A stretch of DNA of 64,000 nt. Origin: M0108 sp044228795 (GTDB taxonomy: Bacteria > Pseudomonadota > Gammaproteobacteria > Chromatiales > Chromatiaceae). The DNA is taken from the NCBI GenBank assembly GCA_044228795.1, contig JBGAUE010000005.1, forward strand, positions 109,947-173,946. Direction: 5' to 3'. The position numbers and the translations under genes were made by a program. The notes below the pieces were generated by a model that saw only the letters and a list, made by a program, of their open reading frames with translations, was not told the origin of the DNA and made no database searches. Every line of letters begins with the position of its first letter. Position 1 is the stretch's first letter. Below, piece by piece: positions 1-8,921 of the stretch.

Positions 1-39
1 GGGATTTTCACTGGCGCAGCGGCAGAATCAGGTTGGGGG

Positions 40-816
40 TCAGATCCCAGGTTCCTGGCTCAGGCGGTCACGCCAGCCGCTCAGTTCCGCCGTAGGGGCA
101 TGCTTGAAGCCAAACTTCCAGCCGAAGCCGATGAGGTTGTCGCCAAAAGAGATGGCCTTGCGAGGCAGGACCAGGGGGTGGTCCACTGGTGAGGCCGTGC
201 CGCGGAGACAGGTAGTCGCGCTGACGTAGCCGGCCGCGCGGGCGGCATGCACCGCGTCCAGATCGAAACTACCGAAGGGATAACAGAAGTGGCGGACCTG
301 GGTCCCCAGCAAGTCCTCAAGGGCCGCCTTGCTGTCGGTCAGTTCCCGATACTTATCCTCGGGGCTGATCTCGGCCAGGCGGGCGTGACTGACCGTGTGG
401 GAGCCAATGCTCATACCGGCGGCCTGGATCTCCCTCAACCGGGCGGCATCCATCAGCCTGGGCCTGAGCCGGCCAGGCTCCTGGCGATACCACTGGATAG
501 GTTGGCCCAGCCAGCCACTGATGGCATAGACCGTCGCGGTAAAGCCATAACGGGCCAGTACCGGCAGGGCAAACTCGGCGAAGTTGTCGTAACCGTCATC
601 GAAGGTCAGTACCACTGACCTGAGAGGCACAGATTGCTCCCCCGCAAGACCGGCTAGGGCCTGGTCCAAATCCAGCACCGGGATGCCTAGGGCGTGCAGC
701 AGGCCCATCTGCCGGGCAAAGCGCCGGTGGTCGCAATAATTGGCCCTGTTCGCCGCCATGGGGGAGAACTGACCCACCTGGTGGTACATGAGGATGGAGA
801 TACGGGGATAGATCAC
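40..816 (-). CDS. Polysaccharide deacetylase (NodB-type, carbohydrate esterase 4)
   Basis: About 258 aa with a NodB homology domain. Motif 1 TFDDGYD is near residues 71-77 (metal and catalytic Asp), motif 2 SHTVSH near 139-144 (metal His), and FCYPFGSFD near 177-185. This family removes N- or O-acetyl groups from surface polysaccharide or peptidoglycan. The frame stays open much further upstream, but that part is antisense to the neighbouring glycosyltransferase and not protein-like. The start is therefore placed at the GTG just before ISILMYHQV; the ATG of MYHQV at 789 is an alternative. It is divergent from the glycosyltransferase at 1024, consistent with a shared surface-polysaccharide locus. 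No signal peptide is evident with this start. Confidence 0.82.
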   Translation of the reverse strand: MIYPRISILMYHQVGQFSPMAANRANYCDHRRFARQMGLLHALGIPVLDLDQALAGLAGEQSVPLRSVVLTFDDGYDNFAEFALPVLARYGFTATVYAISGWLGQPIQWYRQEPGRLRPRLMDAARLREIQAAGMSIGSHTVSHARLAEISPEDKYRELTDSKAALEDLLGTQVRHFCYPFGSFDLDAVHAARAAGYVSATTCLRGTASPVDHPLVLPRKAISFGDNLIGFGWKFGFKHAPTAELSGWRDRLSQEPGI

Positions 817-1023
817 GATGAAGGTGTCGTGTGGAGAAAAAAACTCTATTTTATAACAATCAGTTAAACCCATTAACCAAGCCCTTTCCCACTGGCCAGA
901 ACTTGACAAAGAAACGGTGTACCTGCATTGTTTTGACATCATGTCGCAAAAAGCCTCGGACTGCCCACGATTTTCCACAACCGAGCCAATCCGACCCTTG
1001 ATGTCCCCTGGTGCCGGGTTGGA

Positions 1024-2145
1024 GTGGTAGCCTTGGCCGATTCCAAAACCCTGGCTGTCTTCATCTCCTTTTCCGGTACCGGCGGCGTGGAGCGGATGGT
1101 CTTGAATCTGCTGCCAGAATTCGTCAAGGCTGGCATCAAGGTCGATCTGTTGGCCATTCTGAAGCACCCAATACCGGAATTGCAGTCGCTGGGCGATTCC
1201 GGTGTCCGCCTGATCGAGCTTAACGTCCAGCATTCCACAACCGCGGCCCCCGCCCTGATCCGCTACCTCAAACGTCACCAGCCTACTGCGCTCCTGGCGG
1301 CAAAAGACCGGGCGATCCGGACCGCGGTGATCGCCCGCAAGCTCAGCGGCCAACATCCGAGGCTGGTGGGCCGCCTAGGAACCCATCTTTCCGCCGCGCT
1401 GCAACAAAAGTCGCCGGTGACCCGATGGCTACGGACCTGGCCGATGCACCTGATCTACCCAGGTGTAGATTGCATCATCGCCAATTCCGAGGGCGTAGCC
1501 GAGGATACGCGCCGGCTGACAGGGCTTGGCCCCGACCGTGTCGAGGTCGTTCGCAATCCCGTCATTACCCCGGCCCTGGCCAGGCTGGCTGGGGAGGCCG
1601 TGACGCATCCCTGGTTTCAGCCCGATGCAGCCCCCGTCATCCTGGGTGCAGGACGGCTCACCCCCCAGAAGGATTTCCCGACGCTGATACGTGCCTTTGC
1701 TCAAGTCCGCAGCCAGAGACCCTGCCGCCTGGTCATCCTCGGCGAGGGTAAGCAAAGGGCGGAGCTGGAAAGTTTGGTGGGAGAACTGGGTCTGGATGGA
1801 GAGGTGTGCTTAACCGGTCATGTCGCCAATCCCTACCCCTTCATGGCTAAGGCTAAGCTCTTTGTCCTTTCATCCGCCTGGGAGGGCAGCCCCAACGTCC
1901 TTACCGAGGCCCTGGCTCTGGGCACCCCAGCGGTCGCGACGGATTGTCCCAGCGGACCGCGCGAGATTCTGCGTGGCGGTGACTTTGGGCCCCTGGTACC
2001 CGTAGGAGATGCCTCCGCCCTCGCCAGCGCCATCCTGGCTACCCTGGACCAGCCCCTCCCGGCAGTCCTGTTGCGACAGGCCGTCAGCGAATACTCTTCC
2101 CCTATTAGCGCCCATCGCTATCTCGAAGTACTGGGGCTCACCTAG
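1024..2145 (+). CDS. Glycosyltransferase family 4
   Basis: 373 aa, GTG start. The N-terminal half has the GGVERMVLNLLP element after the first beta strand, typical of the GT4 GT-B fold. The C-terminal half has AGRLTPQKDFPTLI and the donor-site EX7E region in SAWEGSPNVLTEALALGTP. It should transfer a sugar from a nucleotide donor to a growing cell-surface glycan on the cytoplasmic face. It leads a plus-strand run with the sulfotransferase, GT9 and AsnB-like genes. Donor and acceptor cannot be read from sequence. Confidence 0.9.
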   Translation: MVALADSKTLAVFISFSGTGGVERMVLNLLPEFVKAGIKVDLLAILKHPIPELQSLGDSGVRLIELNVQHSTTAAPALIRYLKRHQPTALLAAKDRAIRTAVIARKLSGQHPRLVGRLGTHLSAALQQKSPVTRWLRTWPMHLIYPGVDCIIANSEGVAEDTRRLTGLGPDRVEVVRNPVITPALARLAGEAVTHPWFQPDAAPVILGAGRLTPQKDFPTLIRAFAQVRSQRPCRLVILGEGKQRAELESLVGELGLDGEVCLTGHVANPYPFMAKAKLFVLSSAWEGSPNVLTEALALGTPAVATDCPSGPREILRGGDFGPLVPVGDASALASAILATLDQPLPAVLLRQAVSEYSSPISAHRYLEVLGLT

Positions 2146-2164
2146 CGTCTGTTGGACCCGGATC

Positions 2165-2851
2165 ATGTTGCTGTCGCTGAAATACCGCTTTCTTTTCATT
2201 CATATCGCCAAGACGGGCGGCACGAGCGTGCGCGATTCCCTCGGCTGGTTCAAATGGACCGATCCCTATCGGCTTCCCCAATTTCTCTGCAGCAAGATCA
2301 GCGGCCTGACGAGGCATCGCATCGGCGCCAAATTTCCGCGCCATGCCAAGGCTATTGCCGCCCTGGAGATGCTGCCTCTCGACCTCTATCAGCAGCTCTT
2401 TAAATTCGCCTTCGTTCGCAATCCCTGGGACCTGCAGGTCAGTTCCTATCATCACATCCGGAGGGAGAGGCCGGATTTGATGACCGAGATCCCGGACTTC
2501 GCCACCTTCCTGCGCTGGAAATTCGAGCCGTCGCGGCCACCCCAATATCACGCCGATATGTCCACCGTGGTACAACACGATTATCTGATCGATCTGCATG
2601 GCAACTTGATCGTGGATTACATCGGTCGCTATGAATATCTCGCCCAGGATTTTCAGACGGCGTGCCATAAGATCGGGATTGCGCCACCCAAATTGGCGCA
2701 TAGCCGCCGGGCCGCCGACCGGGGCAAGGATTACCGGACCTATTTCGACGATGAGACCGCGGCGCTCATCGCCAGGCACTATCAAGCGGACTGCGAACAT
2801 TTTGGCTATCGCTTCGACGATCCCAGTGCCTGTCACTTGACCGGGAATTAG
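2165..2851 (+). CDS. Sulfotransferase family 2 domain protein
   Basis: About 228 aa. The N-terminal FIHIAKTGGTSVRDSL matches the 5'-phosphosulfate loop of PAPS-dependent sulfotransferases, and FAFVRNPWDLQVSSYHH matches the 3'-phosphate-binding segment (R and S). It probably sulfates a glycan made by this locus. The open frame extends upstream over the glycosyltransferase, but the ATG at 2165 sits directly before the conserved first strand and 19 bp after the preceding stop, so it is preferred. Substrate is unknown. Confidence 0.85.
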   Translation: MLLSLKYRFLFIHIAKTGGTSVRDSLGWFKWTDPYRLPQFLCSKISGLTRHRIGAKFPRHAKAIAALEMLPLDLYQQLFKFAFVRNPWDLQVSSYHHIRRERPDLMTEIPDFATFLRWKFEPSRPPQYHADMSTVVQHDYLIDLHGNLIVDYIGRYEYLAQDFQTACHKIGIAPPKLAHSRRAADRGKDYRTYFDDETAALIARHYQADCEHFGYRFDDPSACHLTGN

Positions 2852-2973
2852 CCCGGCCGGAACAGTCGCCAGCCCAAAACAGGGTGGAAGTGCCCCTGGG
2901 GCTGTCCCATTTGCGGGATAATCGTGCCCCTTTTGCATGACCCTTAGCCCAGAAGAGGTGCGCCCTCCCTGTC

Positions 2974-4056
2974 ATGAATTCAGCCTCGCCTCAGCCAACC
3001 GCCGCGCCACGCAGCATTTTGATCATTCGGCTCAGTGCGATCGGCGACATCATCATGGCCTCCGGAGTGATTCCTTGTCTGCGCGCGGCCTTTCCCGCCG
3101 CGACCATCTCCTGGTTGATGGAAGCGGGTAATGAGGATTTGCTGCGCCATAATCCCCGTCTCGATCACGTCTTTAGCTGGCCGCGTCGCCACTGGCGGGA
3201 GTTGCGCAGGCAAGGGGCATACCGGACCTGGTGGCAAGAATTCCGGCAATTGCAACGAGACCTCCATCAACAGCAGTTCGACTGGGTCCTGGACCTGCAG
3301 GGGTTGATGAAGAGCGGGGCCTGGGCCTGGCTGGCGGGAGGCCGGCGGCGCATCGGTCTGGGATCCAAGGAGGGATCGCAATGGCTGATGCATGAGACAG
3401 TGGCTCGCGACCTCGATAGCCCACTGATCGCAAAAGAATATCGGCGATTGATGATGGTGCTGGGTGCCGCACCAGAGCGCTTCGCGATGGATATTGTCAC
3501 CTCCTCCGCCAATGCAGCTCAGGCGGCGAAACTCCTGGAGGAGGCCGGCGTCACCGCCCCCTTCGCGATATTCTGTCCTTTTACCACCCGTCCCCAAAAG
3601 CATTGGCTGGATGAGCGCTGGGGCCTACTGGCCCAGCGGTTGCACGAGACGATCGGTATAGTGCCGATCCTGGTGGGCGGCCCCGGTGATCGGGCGCACG
3701 GGGAGGCGATCATTGCCGCCTCTCGGGGTACCGCCCTGAACCTGTGCGGCCGTACCCGGCTCGACGAAGGCGCGGCCTTGATCGAGCGGGCGGCGCTGGT
3801 GGTAGGCGTGGACACGGGCATGACCCACCTGGGCATAGCCCTGAACCGGCCCACCTTGACGCTCCTCGGTTCCACCGACCCCTACTTTGCAACCGGCACG
3901 GCCCGGGGCCGGGTACTCTATCATCCCTTACCCTGTTTCCCCTGCTATCGGCGCCCGACCTGTCATGGCGAATACCCCTGCATGCGGCTGCACGAGGTCG
4001 ACCAGGTACTAGCCTCGGCGCGGGAACTGCTGGCTGGGGCTGACTCACTTCACTAG
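2974..4056 (+). CDS. Glycosyltransferase family 9 (heptosyltransferase-like)
   Basis: 360 aa. The N-terminus SILIIRLSAIGDIIMA is the hallmark of ADP-heptose:LPS heptosyltransferases (WaaC/WaaF/RfaQ family). Downstream are FCPFTTRPQKHWL, LVGGPGD and the donor-site stretch GVDTGMTHLGIALNRPT. The C-terminus has a Cys-rich segment CFPCYRRPTCHGEYPCM seen in several family members. Expected role: addition of heptose or a related sugar to LPS core on the inner-membrane cytoplasmic face. It sits 13 bp before the AsnB-like gene, so probably the same operon. Confidence 0.88.
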   Translation: MNSASPQPTAAPRSILIIRLSAIGDIIMASGVIPCLRAAFPAATISWLMEAGNEDLLRHNPRLDHVFSWPRRHWRELRRQGAYRTWWQEFRQLQRDLHQQQFDWVLDLQGLMKSGAWAWLAGGRRRIGLGSKEGSQWLMHETVARDLDSPLIAKEYRRLMMVLGAAPERFAMDIVTSSANAAQAAKLLEEAGVTAPFAIFCPFTTRPQKHWLDERWGLLAQRLHETIGIVPILVGGPGDRAHGEAIIAASRGTALNLCGRTRLDEGAALIERAALVVGVDTGMTHLGIALNRPTLTLLGSTDPYFATGTARGRVLYHPLPCFPCYRRPTCHGEYPCMRLHEVDQVLASARELLAGADSLH

Positions 4057-4069
4057 GAGACTCCTATCG

Positions 4070-5887
4070 GTGTGCGGAATTGCTGGCGTCGTTCTGCGGG
4101 GAGAAAAGGTGACCGAGACCCTGCTCGCGCCCATGGCCGAGCGTTTGCAGCATCGCGGTCCCGATGGTCATGGCTTTTTCACGGCAGATGGGTTCGGACT
4201 GGTCCACACGCGCCTGTCGATTATCGATCTCAGCGGGGGTAGCCAACCCATCCTGGGGGAAGGCGGCCGGCTTGCCATCGTGGCCAATGGAGAAATTTAC
4301 AACTACCTCGAACTGCGGGATGAACTGGAGCACAGCGGCCGCCCCTTCGTGACCCATTCCGATAGCGAAACCATCCTCCAGGCCTATGCCCAGAACTCCG
4401 GCCATTTCGTCGAGCGGCTGCATGGGATGTTCGCCTTCGCCCTCTACGACGGCAACCGCCAACGCCTGATACTGGCGCGGGACCGTCTGGGCATCAAACC
4501 CCTCTTTTACGCACGGCTGCCAGATCGCCTCATCTTCGCCTCAGAACTCAAAGCAATTTTGCCCCTGCTCCCATCTGCCCCGGCAATCGCCCCCGAGGCC
4601 CTCTCGGAGTTTCTCCACGACCACTGCAGCATCGGCGAGCAAACCATCTTCAGGGATATCAAGCGGGTCGCGCCGGGTGAGATCATCGAGGTGGATGCCG
4701 AGTTGAACCTAAGCCGGCGATGCTATTGGTCCCCGCTGACCCTGATACCCCGCGCGATCGACTTCCCGGAGGCCGAGGCCGAATTCGAGGTCCTATTCGA
4801 GCGGGTCATGCGCGAACACGTCCGCTCGGATGTCCCCTTCGGCCTCTTTTTGTCCGGCGGCAATGATTCTGCCATCCTGCTGGCCATGCTCAGCCGCTTC
4901 CAGAGCCAGCCGGTGCGCACCTTTTCCATTGGTTACCGGGACGCGGTCATGAAGGACGAACTGGACGACGCGGAGCGGATAGCGGCGCTGTTCAACAGCC
5001 AGCACACCGCGCTGCGTATCGACCGTGACGCCCTGTTCCGGCGCCTGCCCCATAGCGTCTGGGCGGCCGACGAACTGATGCGGGATTACGCCAGCCTGCC
5101 CACCTCGGCCCTGTCCGAGGCCGCCGGCCAGGAACTCAAGGTCGTGTTCAGCGGGGAAGGCGGTGACGAGGTCTTCGCGGGCTACCGGCGCTACCGGCAA
5201 CCCACCCTCGCCTGGTGGTTCCTGAATCTGCTCGCGCCAGGCTCCGGGGGCTTTCGCACGCGCAGCGACTGGTGGCGATCCGGGTCGCAACGGCTGCTGG
5301 GTCCCCGCCTGAGTGCCCTGCGGCCCCGGTTCCGGGAGCCCTATCAAAAGGCCTGGCAAGCAACGCCGGATTCCTGGAGCCACCTGACCCGCTGCCAGTA
5401 CACCGACCTGGTCACCGACCTGCCAGACAGCCTGCTAGTCAAGGTCGATCGGATGATGATGGGCTTTGCCCTGGAGGGGCGGGTACCCTTTCTGGATCAT
5501 AGGGTCGTCGAATTTGGCCTGTCCCTCCCAGACCAACTGAAGGTTGATGGCGCCACCCCTAAGGTCTTTTTACGCCGCTGGGCGGAAAGCTATCTGCCGC
5601 GTGACCACATCCAGAAAAAGAAGCGGGGCTTTAGGGTTCCGGTCAGGGAATGGCTGAGCGGCGTGCTGCTTACGCACCTGGAACAGCAACTCCTGCACAA
5701 TCGGGCCATTCAGGAGTGGTTCGAGACCCGGCATCTGCCCCGGCTCTTTGCTATGCAGCGCCGCGCGGGCACGGCCAGCCGGGAGATCATGTGCCTGCTG
5801 CAATTCGCGATCTGGCATCGCCTGTTCATCGAGCAACCGGGAAGCAAGCCCTCCGTTGCTGAGGACCCCAGGGACTGGATCAGCTAA
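4070..5887 (+). CDS. asnB: Glutamine-hydrolysing asparagine synthase family amidotransferase
   Basis: 605 aa, starting at a GTG with AGGAG at 4055-4059. The protein begins MCGIAG, so Cys2 is the glutaminase nucleophile. The class II glutaminase domain occupies roughly residues 1-220. The synthetase domain follows, with the ATP pyrophosphatase loop SGGNDS and the FSGEGGDEVFAGYRR segment. Either it makes asparagine, or, as is common for AsnB paralogues in polysaccharide loci, it amidates a sugar acid; context favours the second. The pyrophosphatase loop has Asn where SGGLDS has Leu. Confidence 0.9.
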   Translation: MCGIAGVVLRGEKVTETLLAPMAERLQHRGPDGHGFFTADGFGLVHTRLSIIDLSGGSQPILGEGGRLAIVANGEIYNYLELRDELEHSGRPFVTHSDSETILQAYAQNSGHFVERLHGMFAFALYDGNRQRLILARDRLGIKPLFYARLPDRLIFASELKAILPLLPSAPAIAPEALSEFLHDHCSIGEQTIFRDIKRVAPGEIIEVDAELNLSRRCYWSPLTLIPRAIDFPEAEAEFEVLFERVMREHVRSDVPFGLFLSGGNDSAILLAMLSRFQSQPVRTFSIGYRDAVMKDELDDAERIAALFNSQHTALRIDRDALFRRLPHSVWAADELMRDYASLPTSALSEAAGQELKVVFSGEGGDEVFAGYRRYRQPTLAWWFLNLLAPGSGGFRTRSDWWRSGSQRLLGPRLSALRPRFREPYQKAWQATPDSWSHLTRCQYTDLVTDLPDSLLVKVDRMMMGFALEGRVPFLDHRVVEFGLSLPDQLKVDGATPKVFLRRWAESYLPRDHIQKKKRGFRVPVREWLSGVLLTHLEQQLLHNRAIQEWFETRHLPRLFAMQRRAGTASREIMCLLQFAIWHRLFIEQPGSKPSVAEDPRDWIS

Positions 5888-5927
5888 TCCAAGAGGGTGA
5901 CGCAAATCTGGGGATGGTTGATAGGGC

Positions 5928-7004
5928 CTAGCCACCAGCGAGCTGGCGATAGAGTTCCCGATACTGCGCCATGACGGTTGCGCGGGAAAATTCGGCCTGG
6001 ACCCGGGCCTGGCCCTGCCGGGCGAGGGCCTGGCGCAGGGCGTCGTCCGTCAGCACCACCTCGATCCCCTCGGCCAGGGCATGGGCGTCCCCGCAGGGCA
6101 GGCACCAGGCATCCTCACCGTGGCGCGTGATTTCCCGCGCCCCCCGAAAGCGGGTGGTCACCAGGGGCTTGGACCAGCCCCAAGCCTCCAGGATCACGTT
6201 TCCCAGGGTCTCCTCCTCCAGTGATGGGAAAACGATCAGATCCGCCATCTGGAAAAAGGGCCCCGTCTCATTGCGCCAGCCAGCCCAGTGGATGCGCTCG
6301 CCCAGACCCAGCGACTCGGCCTGGGAGCGCAGTTCAGCATCGAGGTGTCCTTCTCCCAGCAGCACCAAGTGTGGGGGGCGATCGGCGATGGTCGCGGGTA
6401 GTTGCGCCATGGCCGCGACCAGATAACCCAGGCCCTTGACGGGGGCAAAGCGCCCGGCACTCACTAGCACCCAGGCGTCGGCCGGTAATCCCAGTTCCGC
6501 GCGCAGGGCCTGAATACGCCCGTTCGTGACGGGCCGGGCCTGATCGACGAAGTTATAGATATGGTGAACCCGCCCCGCTGGCAGACCCTGGCGGATAAGC
6601 CAGTCACAGAGGCCCCGGGTGTTGCCAATCCAGGCATGGGCATGGCGATAGGGATGCAGGGCAAAGTAGCCGCCCAAGCGGGCGACATGTACCGGAACTC
6701 GACCCCGTTTGATATGGGTGAGCCGGGTGGCCCGGCCCATATAGGTTTGGACAATATCCGGCTGGACGCGGGCAATAAGGCGTCTCACCGCCAGCCGGGA
6801 TAGGGGATCCCAGACCGTGCGTAAGGGTAGCGGGTGCAGAGGCAAGGACCCGAGATCCAGATTTGCGAGGGCACTCCCAGCCCGGATGGCCAATTCCGCC
6901 CGGCCACCCGTCTCCGCCAAGGCGCGGGCAAAACGCCCAAACCAATGCTCGGCCCCGCCAATACCGATACTGCCGATGAGTTGCAGGCTCAGGGGCTCAG
7001 TCAT
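5928..7004 (-). CDS. Glycosyltransferase family 4
   Basis: About 358 aa. GIGGAEHWFGRFARAL marks the N-terminal acceptor domain, AGRFAPVKGLGYLVAAM opens the donor domain, and FPSLEEETLGNVILEAWG holds the EX7E-type motif. The chosen ATG (MTEPLSLQ) overlaps the stop of the upstream glycosyltransferase by 8 nt, which suggests translational coupling; an in-frame ATG 12 nt upstream is possible. It converges with the AsnB-like gene. Exact linkage unknown. Confidence 0.88.
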   Translation of the reverse strand: MTEPLSLQLIGSIGIGGAEHWFGRFARALAETGGRAELAIRAGSALANLDLGSLPLHPLPLRTVWDPLSRLAVRRLIARVQPDIVQTYMGRATRLTHIKRGRVPVHVARLGGYFALHPYRHAHAWIGNTRGLCDWLIRQGLPAGRVHHIYNFVDQARPVTNGRIQALRAELGLPADAWVLVSAGRFAPVKGLGYLVAAMAQLPATIADRPPHLVLLGEGHLDAELRSQAESLGLGERIHWAGWRNETGPFFQMADLIVFPSLEEETLGNVILEAWGWSKPLVTTRFRGAREITRHGEDAWCLPCGDAHALAEGIEVVLTDDALRQALARQGQARVQAEFSRATVMAQYRELYRQLAGG

Positions 7005-8103
7005 GAGGGGCCTCAACCCGGGAAGTTGGTATCAATTCCCGATAAACGGCCAAATTGCCCTCGACCATGGCTGGAATAGAAAACTCGGCGCTCATGAGGA
7101 CACGCCCGCCACGGCCCAGGCGACGGGCCAGGTCCGGGTCACGCAAGAGTTGGCCCATAGCCGCGCCGAGGGCTGGTACATCTCCCGGGGGAACGAGCAG
7201 GCCGTTAATGCCATCCCGCACCGCCTCGGGGATGCCACCCACCCGGCTGGCGATGACGGGTACTCCGGCGCTCGAGGCCTGCAGCAGGGAGACACCCAAC
7301 CCTTCCATGGTCGCTGGGTGAACCAGCAGGTCCAGACAGGGCAGCAAGTCCGGCAGGTCCGAGCGGAAGCCGCAGAGCCGGACCTGGCCGGCCAGCCCCG
7401 CCGTGACGATACTCCGCTCCAGGCTCGCCGCTTCTGGCCCCTGGCCGAAAAAAAGTACCCGCAGCGCGGGGAACTCAGCTACCAGGGGCGGTAGGGCCTG
7501 GATAAGAAAGCGGTGGCCCTTGCGGGAGATGAGTTGGGCCACCACTCCGATCACTGGGCCATCAAGGGGTACCCCAAGCCGCTCACGCAGGATTTCGCGA
7601 TCACGCGGCCCACCATAGGCCTGAAAATCCACCGCGCTCCGCACCACCCGCAACTTGTCCGGGGGCAGACCGGCCGCCAGCAGAACGTCACCTATGCCCT
7701 CGGAAATGGCGATCACCCGGTCGAAAAGGCGATATTTCAGCTTCACTCGCCAGTTCGGCTCGGGGTTGTCGACCCGGCGCGAGTGGACCACCTTCACCCC
7801 CGCCAGGCGTCCTGCGATACCGCCCATGACATCGGCGCCGCGGCGGCTGTGCAGATGCAGGACATCAGGACCGAACTGGCGAATTTTTCGATAGATTCCC
7901 GGGATTAGGGCCAGGTCCAGGTCGCCACCCATACTCATGGACAGCACCTCCGCGAAGGGCGCGGCGTCCATGGAGATTTCACTCCCAGCGCGGCAGATGA
8001 AGCCATTGCTCACCCCCCGCTGTGCCAGGCCCTCCAGCAAATAGAGAACCTGACGCGGGCCACCGTAGAGGTGCCTGCCACCCTCGACATGGAGAACCCT
8101 CAT
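6997..8103 (-). CDS. Glycosyltransferase family 4
   Basis: 368 aa beginning MRVLHVEGGRHLYGGPRQV, a standard GT4 N-terminus. VVAQLISRKGHRFLIQAL is the start of the donor-binding domain. In the usual EX7E position it reads EGLGVSLLQ, so the second Glu is Gln, a tolerated but less common variant. Its 3' end overlaps the next glycosyltransferase. Two GT4 genes in tandem after hemD suggest the surface-polysaccharide cluster was placed beside the haem genes. Confidence 0.88.
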   Translation of the reverse strand: MRVLHVEGGRHLYGGPRQVLYLLEGLAQRGVSNGFICRAGSEISMDAAPFAEVLSMSMGGDLDLALIPGIYRKIRQFGPDVLHLHSRRGADVMGGIAGRLAGVKVVHSRRVDNPEPNWRVKLKYRLFDRVIAISEGIGDVLLAAGLPPDKLRVVRSAVDFQAYGGPRDREILRERLGVPLDGPVIGVVAQLISRKGHRFLIQALPPLVAEFPALRVLFFGQGPEAASLERSIVTAGLAGQVRLCGFRSDLPDLLPCLDLLVHPATMEGLGVSLLQASSAGVPVIASRVGGIPEAVRDGINGLLVPPGDVPALGAAMGQLLRDPDLARRLGRGGRVLMSAEFSIPAMVEGNLAVYRELIPTSRVEAPHD

Positions 8104-8152
8104 AGACCTGATAGCTTCATGGGGTTCTTAAGCAAGCTCCATCCTGGTGGCG

Positions 8153-8917
8153 TTACTTCGTTGCCAACCGGCACAGGGCCTGGACCAGGGCGGCATCATC
8201 GGCACGCTCGGCCAGAACGACCCGCACGAAGCCCAGCCGCTCGGCGTCCAGACGGGTGCGGTCGCTGATCACCGCCAGGGGGGTAGCCAGGAGACGTGCC
8301 CGGCCCTCCTCACCCAGCAACCGCAGCAGATTGCCAAGGATCTCGCCACTGGTGGCGGTAACGAATTGAACCGCCTGCTCCCAGCCCGCTAACAGGGCAT
8401 GGGGTTCAACCTCGGGCAAGGTGCGAACATAGACCTCGGCATAGGCTACCTCAGCGCCACGCGCCCTCAAGGTCTCGCCCAGGAGAGGCCGACCCCCTTC
8501 CCCACGCACGATGACGGCCTTTAAGCCGCTGACATCCTGGAGTTCTGGGAGGGCGAGGAGAGATTCGCTGTCATAACGCCCCTGGGGAACCAGATCCGGG
8601 GCACGGCCAACGGCGGCCAGGGCCTCGGCCGTAGCCTTGCCCACCGCCACCAGGCGCGGACTGGCAGGCAGTACTCCACCGGCAAAGAGGTCCATGGCGT
8701 AATCCACCGCGTTGCGGCTGGTGAAGAACAGTAGGTCCGCCGGTGCGGCCAGGGTGCGCCGGGCTTCTTCCCTATCCCCGGCAGCCTCTATCTCGATGGT
8801 CGGAAAGGCAATGGCTCGGCCACCGGCGGCCGCGATCAATTGGCACAGATTCGCCGCCTGGGCCCGGGGCCGGGTTACCAGGACGCCGCGTCCGGCAAGA
8901 TCGCAAGGGGTGGGCAT
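8153..8917 (-). CDS. hemD: Uroporphyrinogen-III synthase
   Basis: About 254 aa. It closes and flips ring D of hydroxymethylbilane to give uroporphyrinogen III, the branch point for haem, sirohaem, cobalamin and bacteriochlorophyll. Family features: GVLVTRPRAQAANLCQLI at the N-terminus, PTIEI, FFTSRNAVDY and a FVTATSGEILGNL segment. The start MPTPCDLAG lies 4 bp after the hemC stop, giving a tight hemC-hemD operon; longer starts would run into hemC. The hemX/hemY genes often found next are absent. Confidence 0.92.
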   Translation of the reverse strand: MPTPCDLAGRGVLVTRPRAQAANLCQLIAAAGGRAIAFPTIEIEAAGDREEARRTLAAPADLLFFTSRNAVDYAMDLFAGGVLPASPRLVAVGKATAEALAAVGRAPDLVPQGRYDSESLLALPELQDVSGLKAVIVRGEGGRPLLGETLRARGAEVAYAEVYVRTLPEVEPHALLAGWEQAVQFVTATSGEILGNLLRLLGEEGRARLLATPLAVISDRTRLDAERLGFVRVVLAERADDAALVQALCRLATK

Positions 8918-8921
8918 CGAT

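Noticed and set aside
817..1356. N-terminal extension of the polysaccharide deacetylase frame
   Set aside because: Overlaps the glycosyltransferase at 1024 on the opposite strand; homology starts only at ISILMYHQV.
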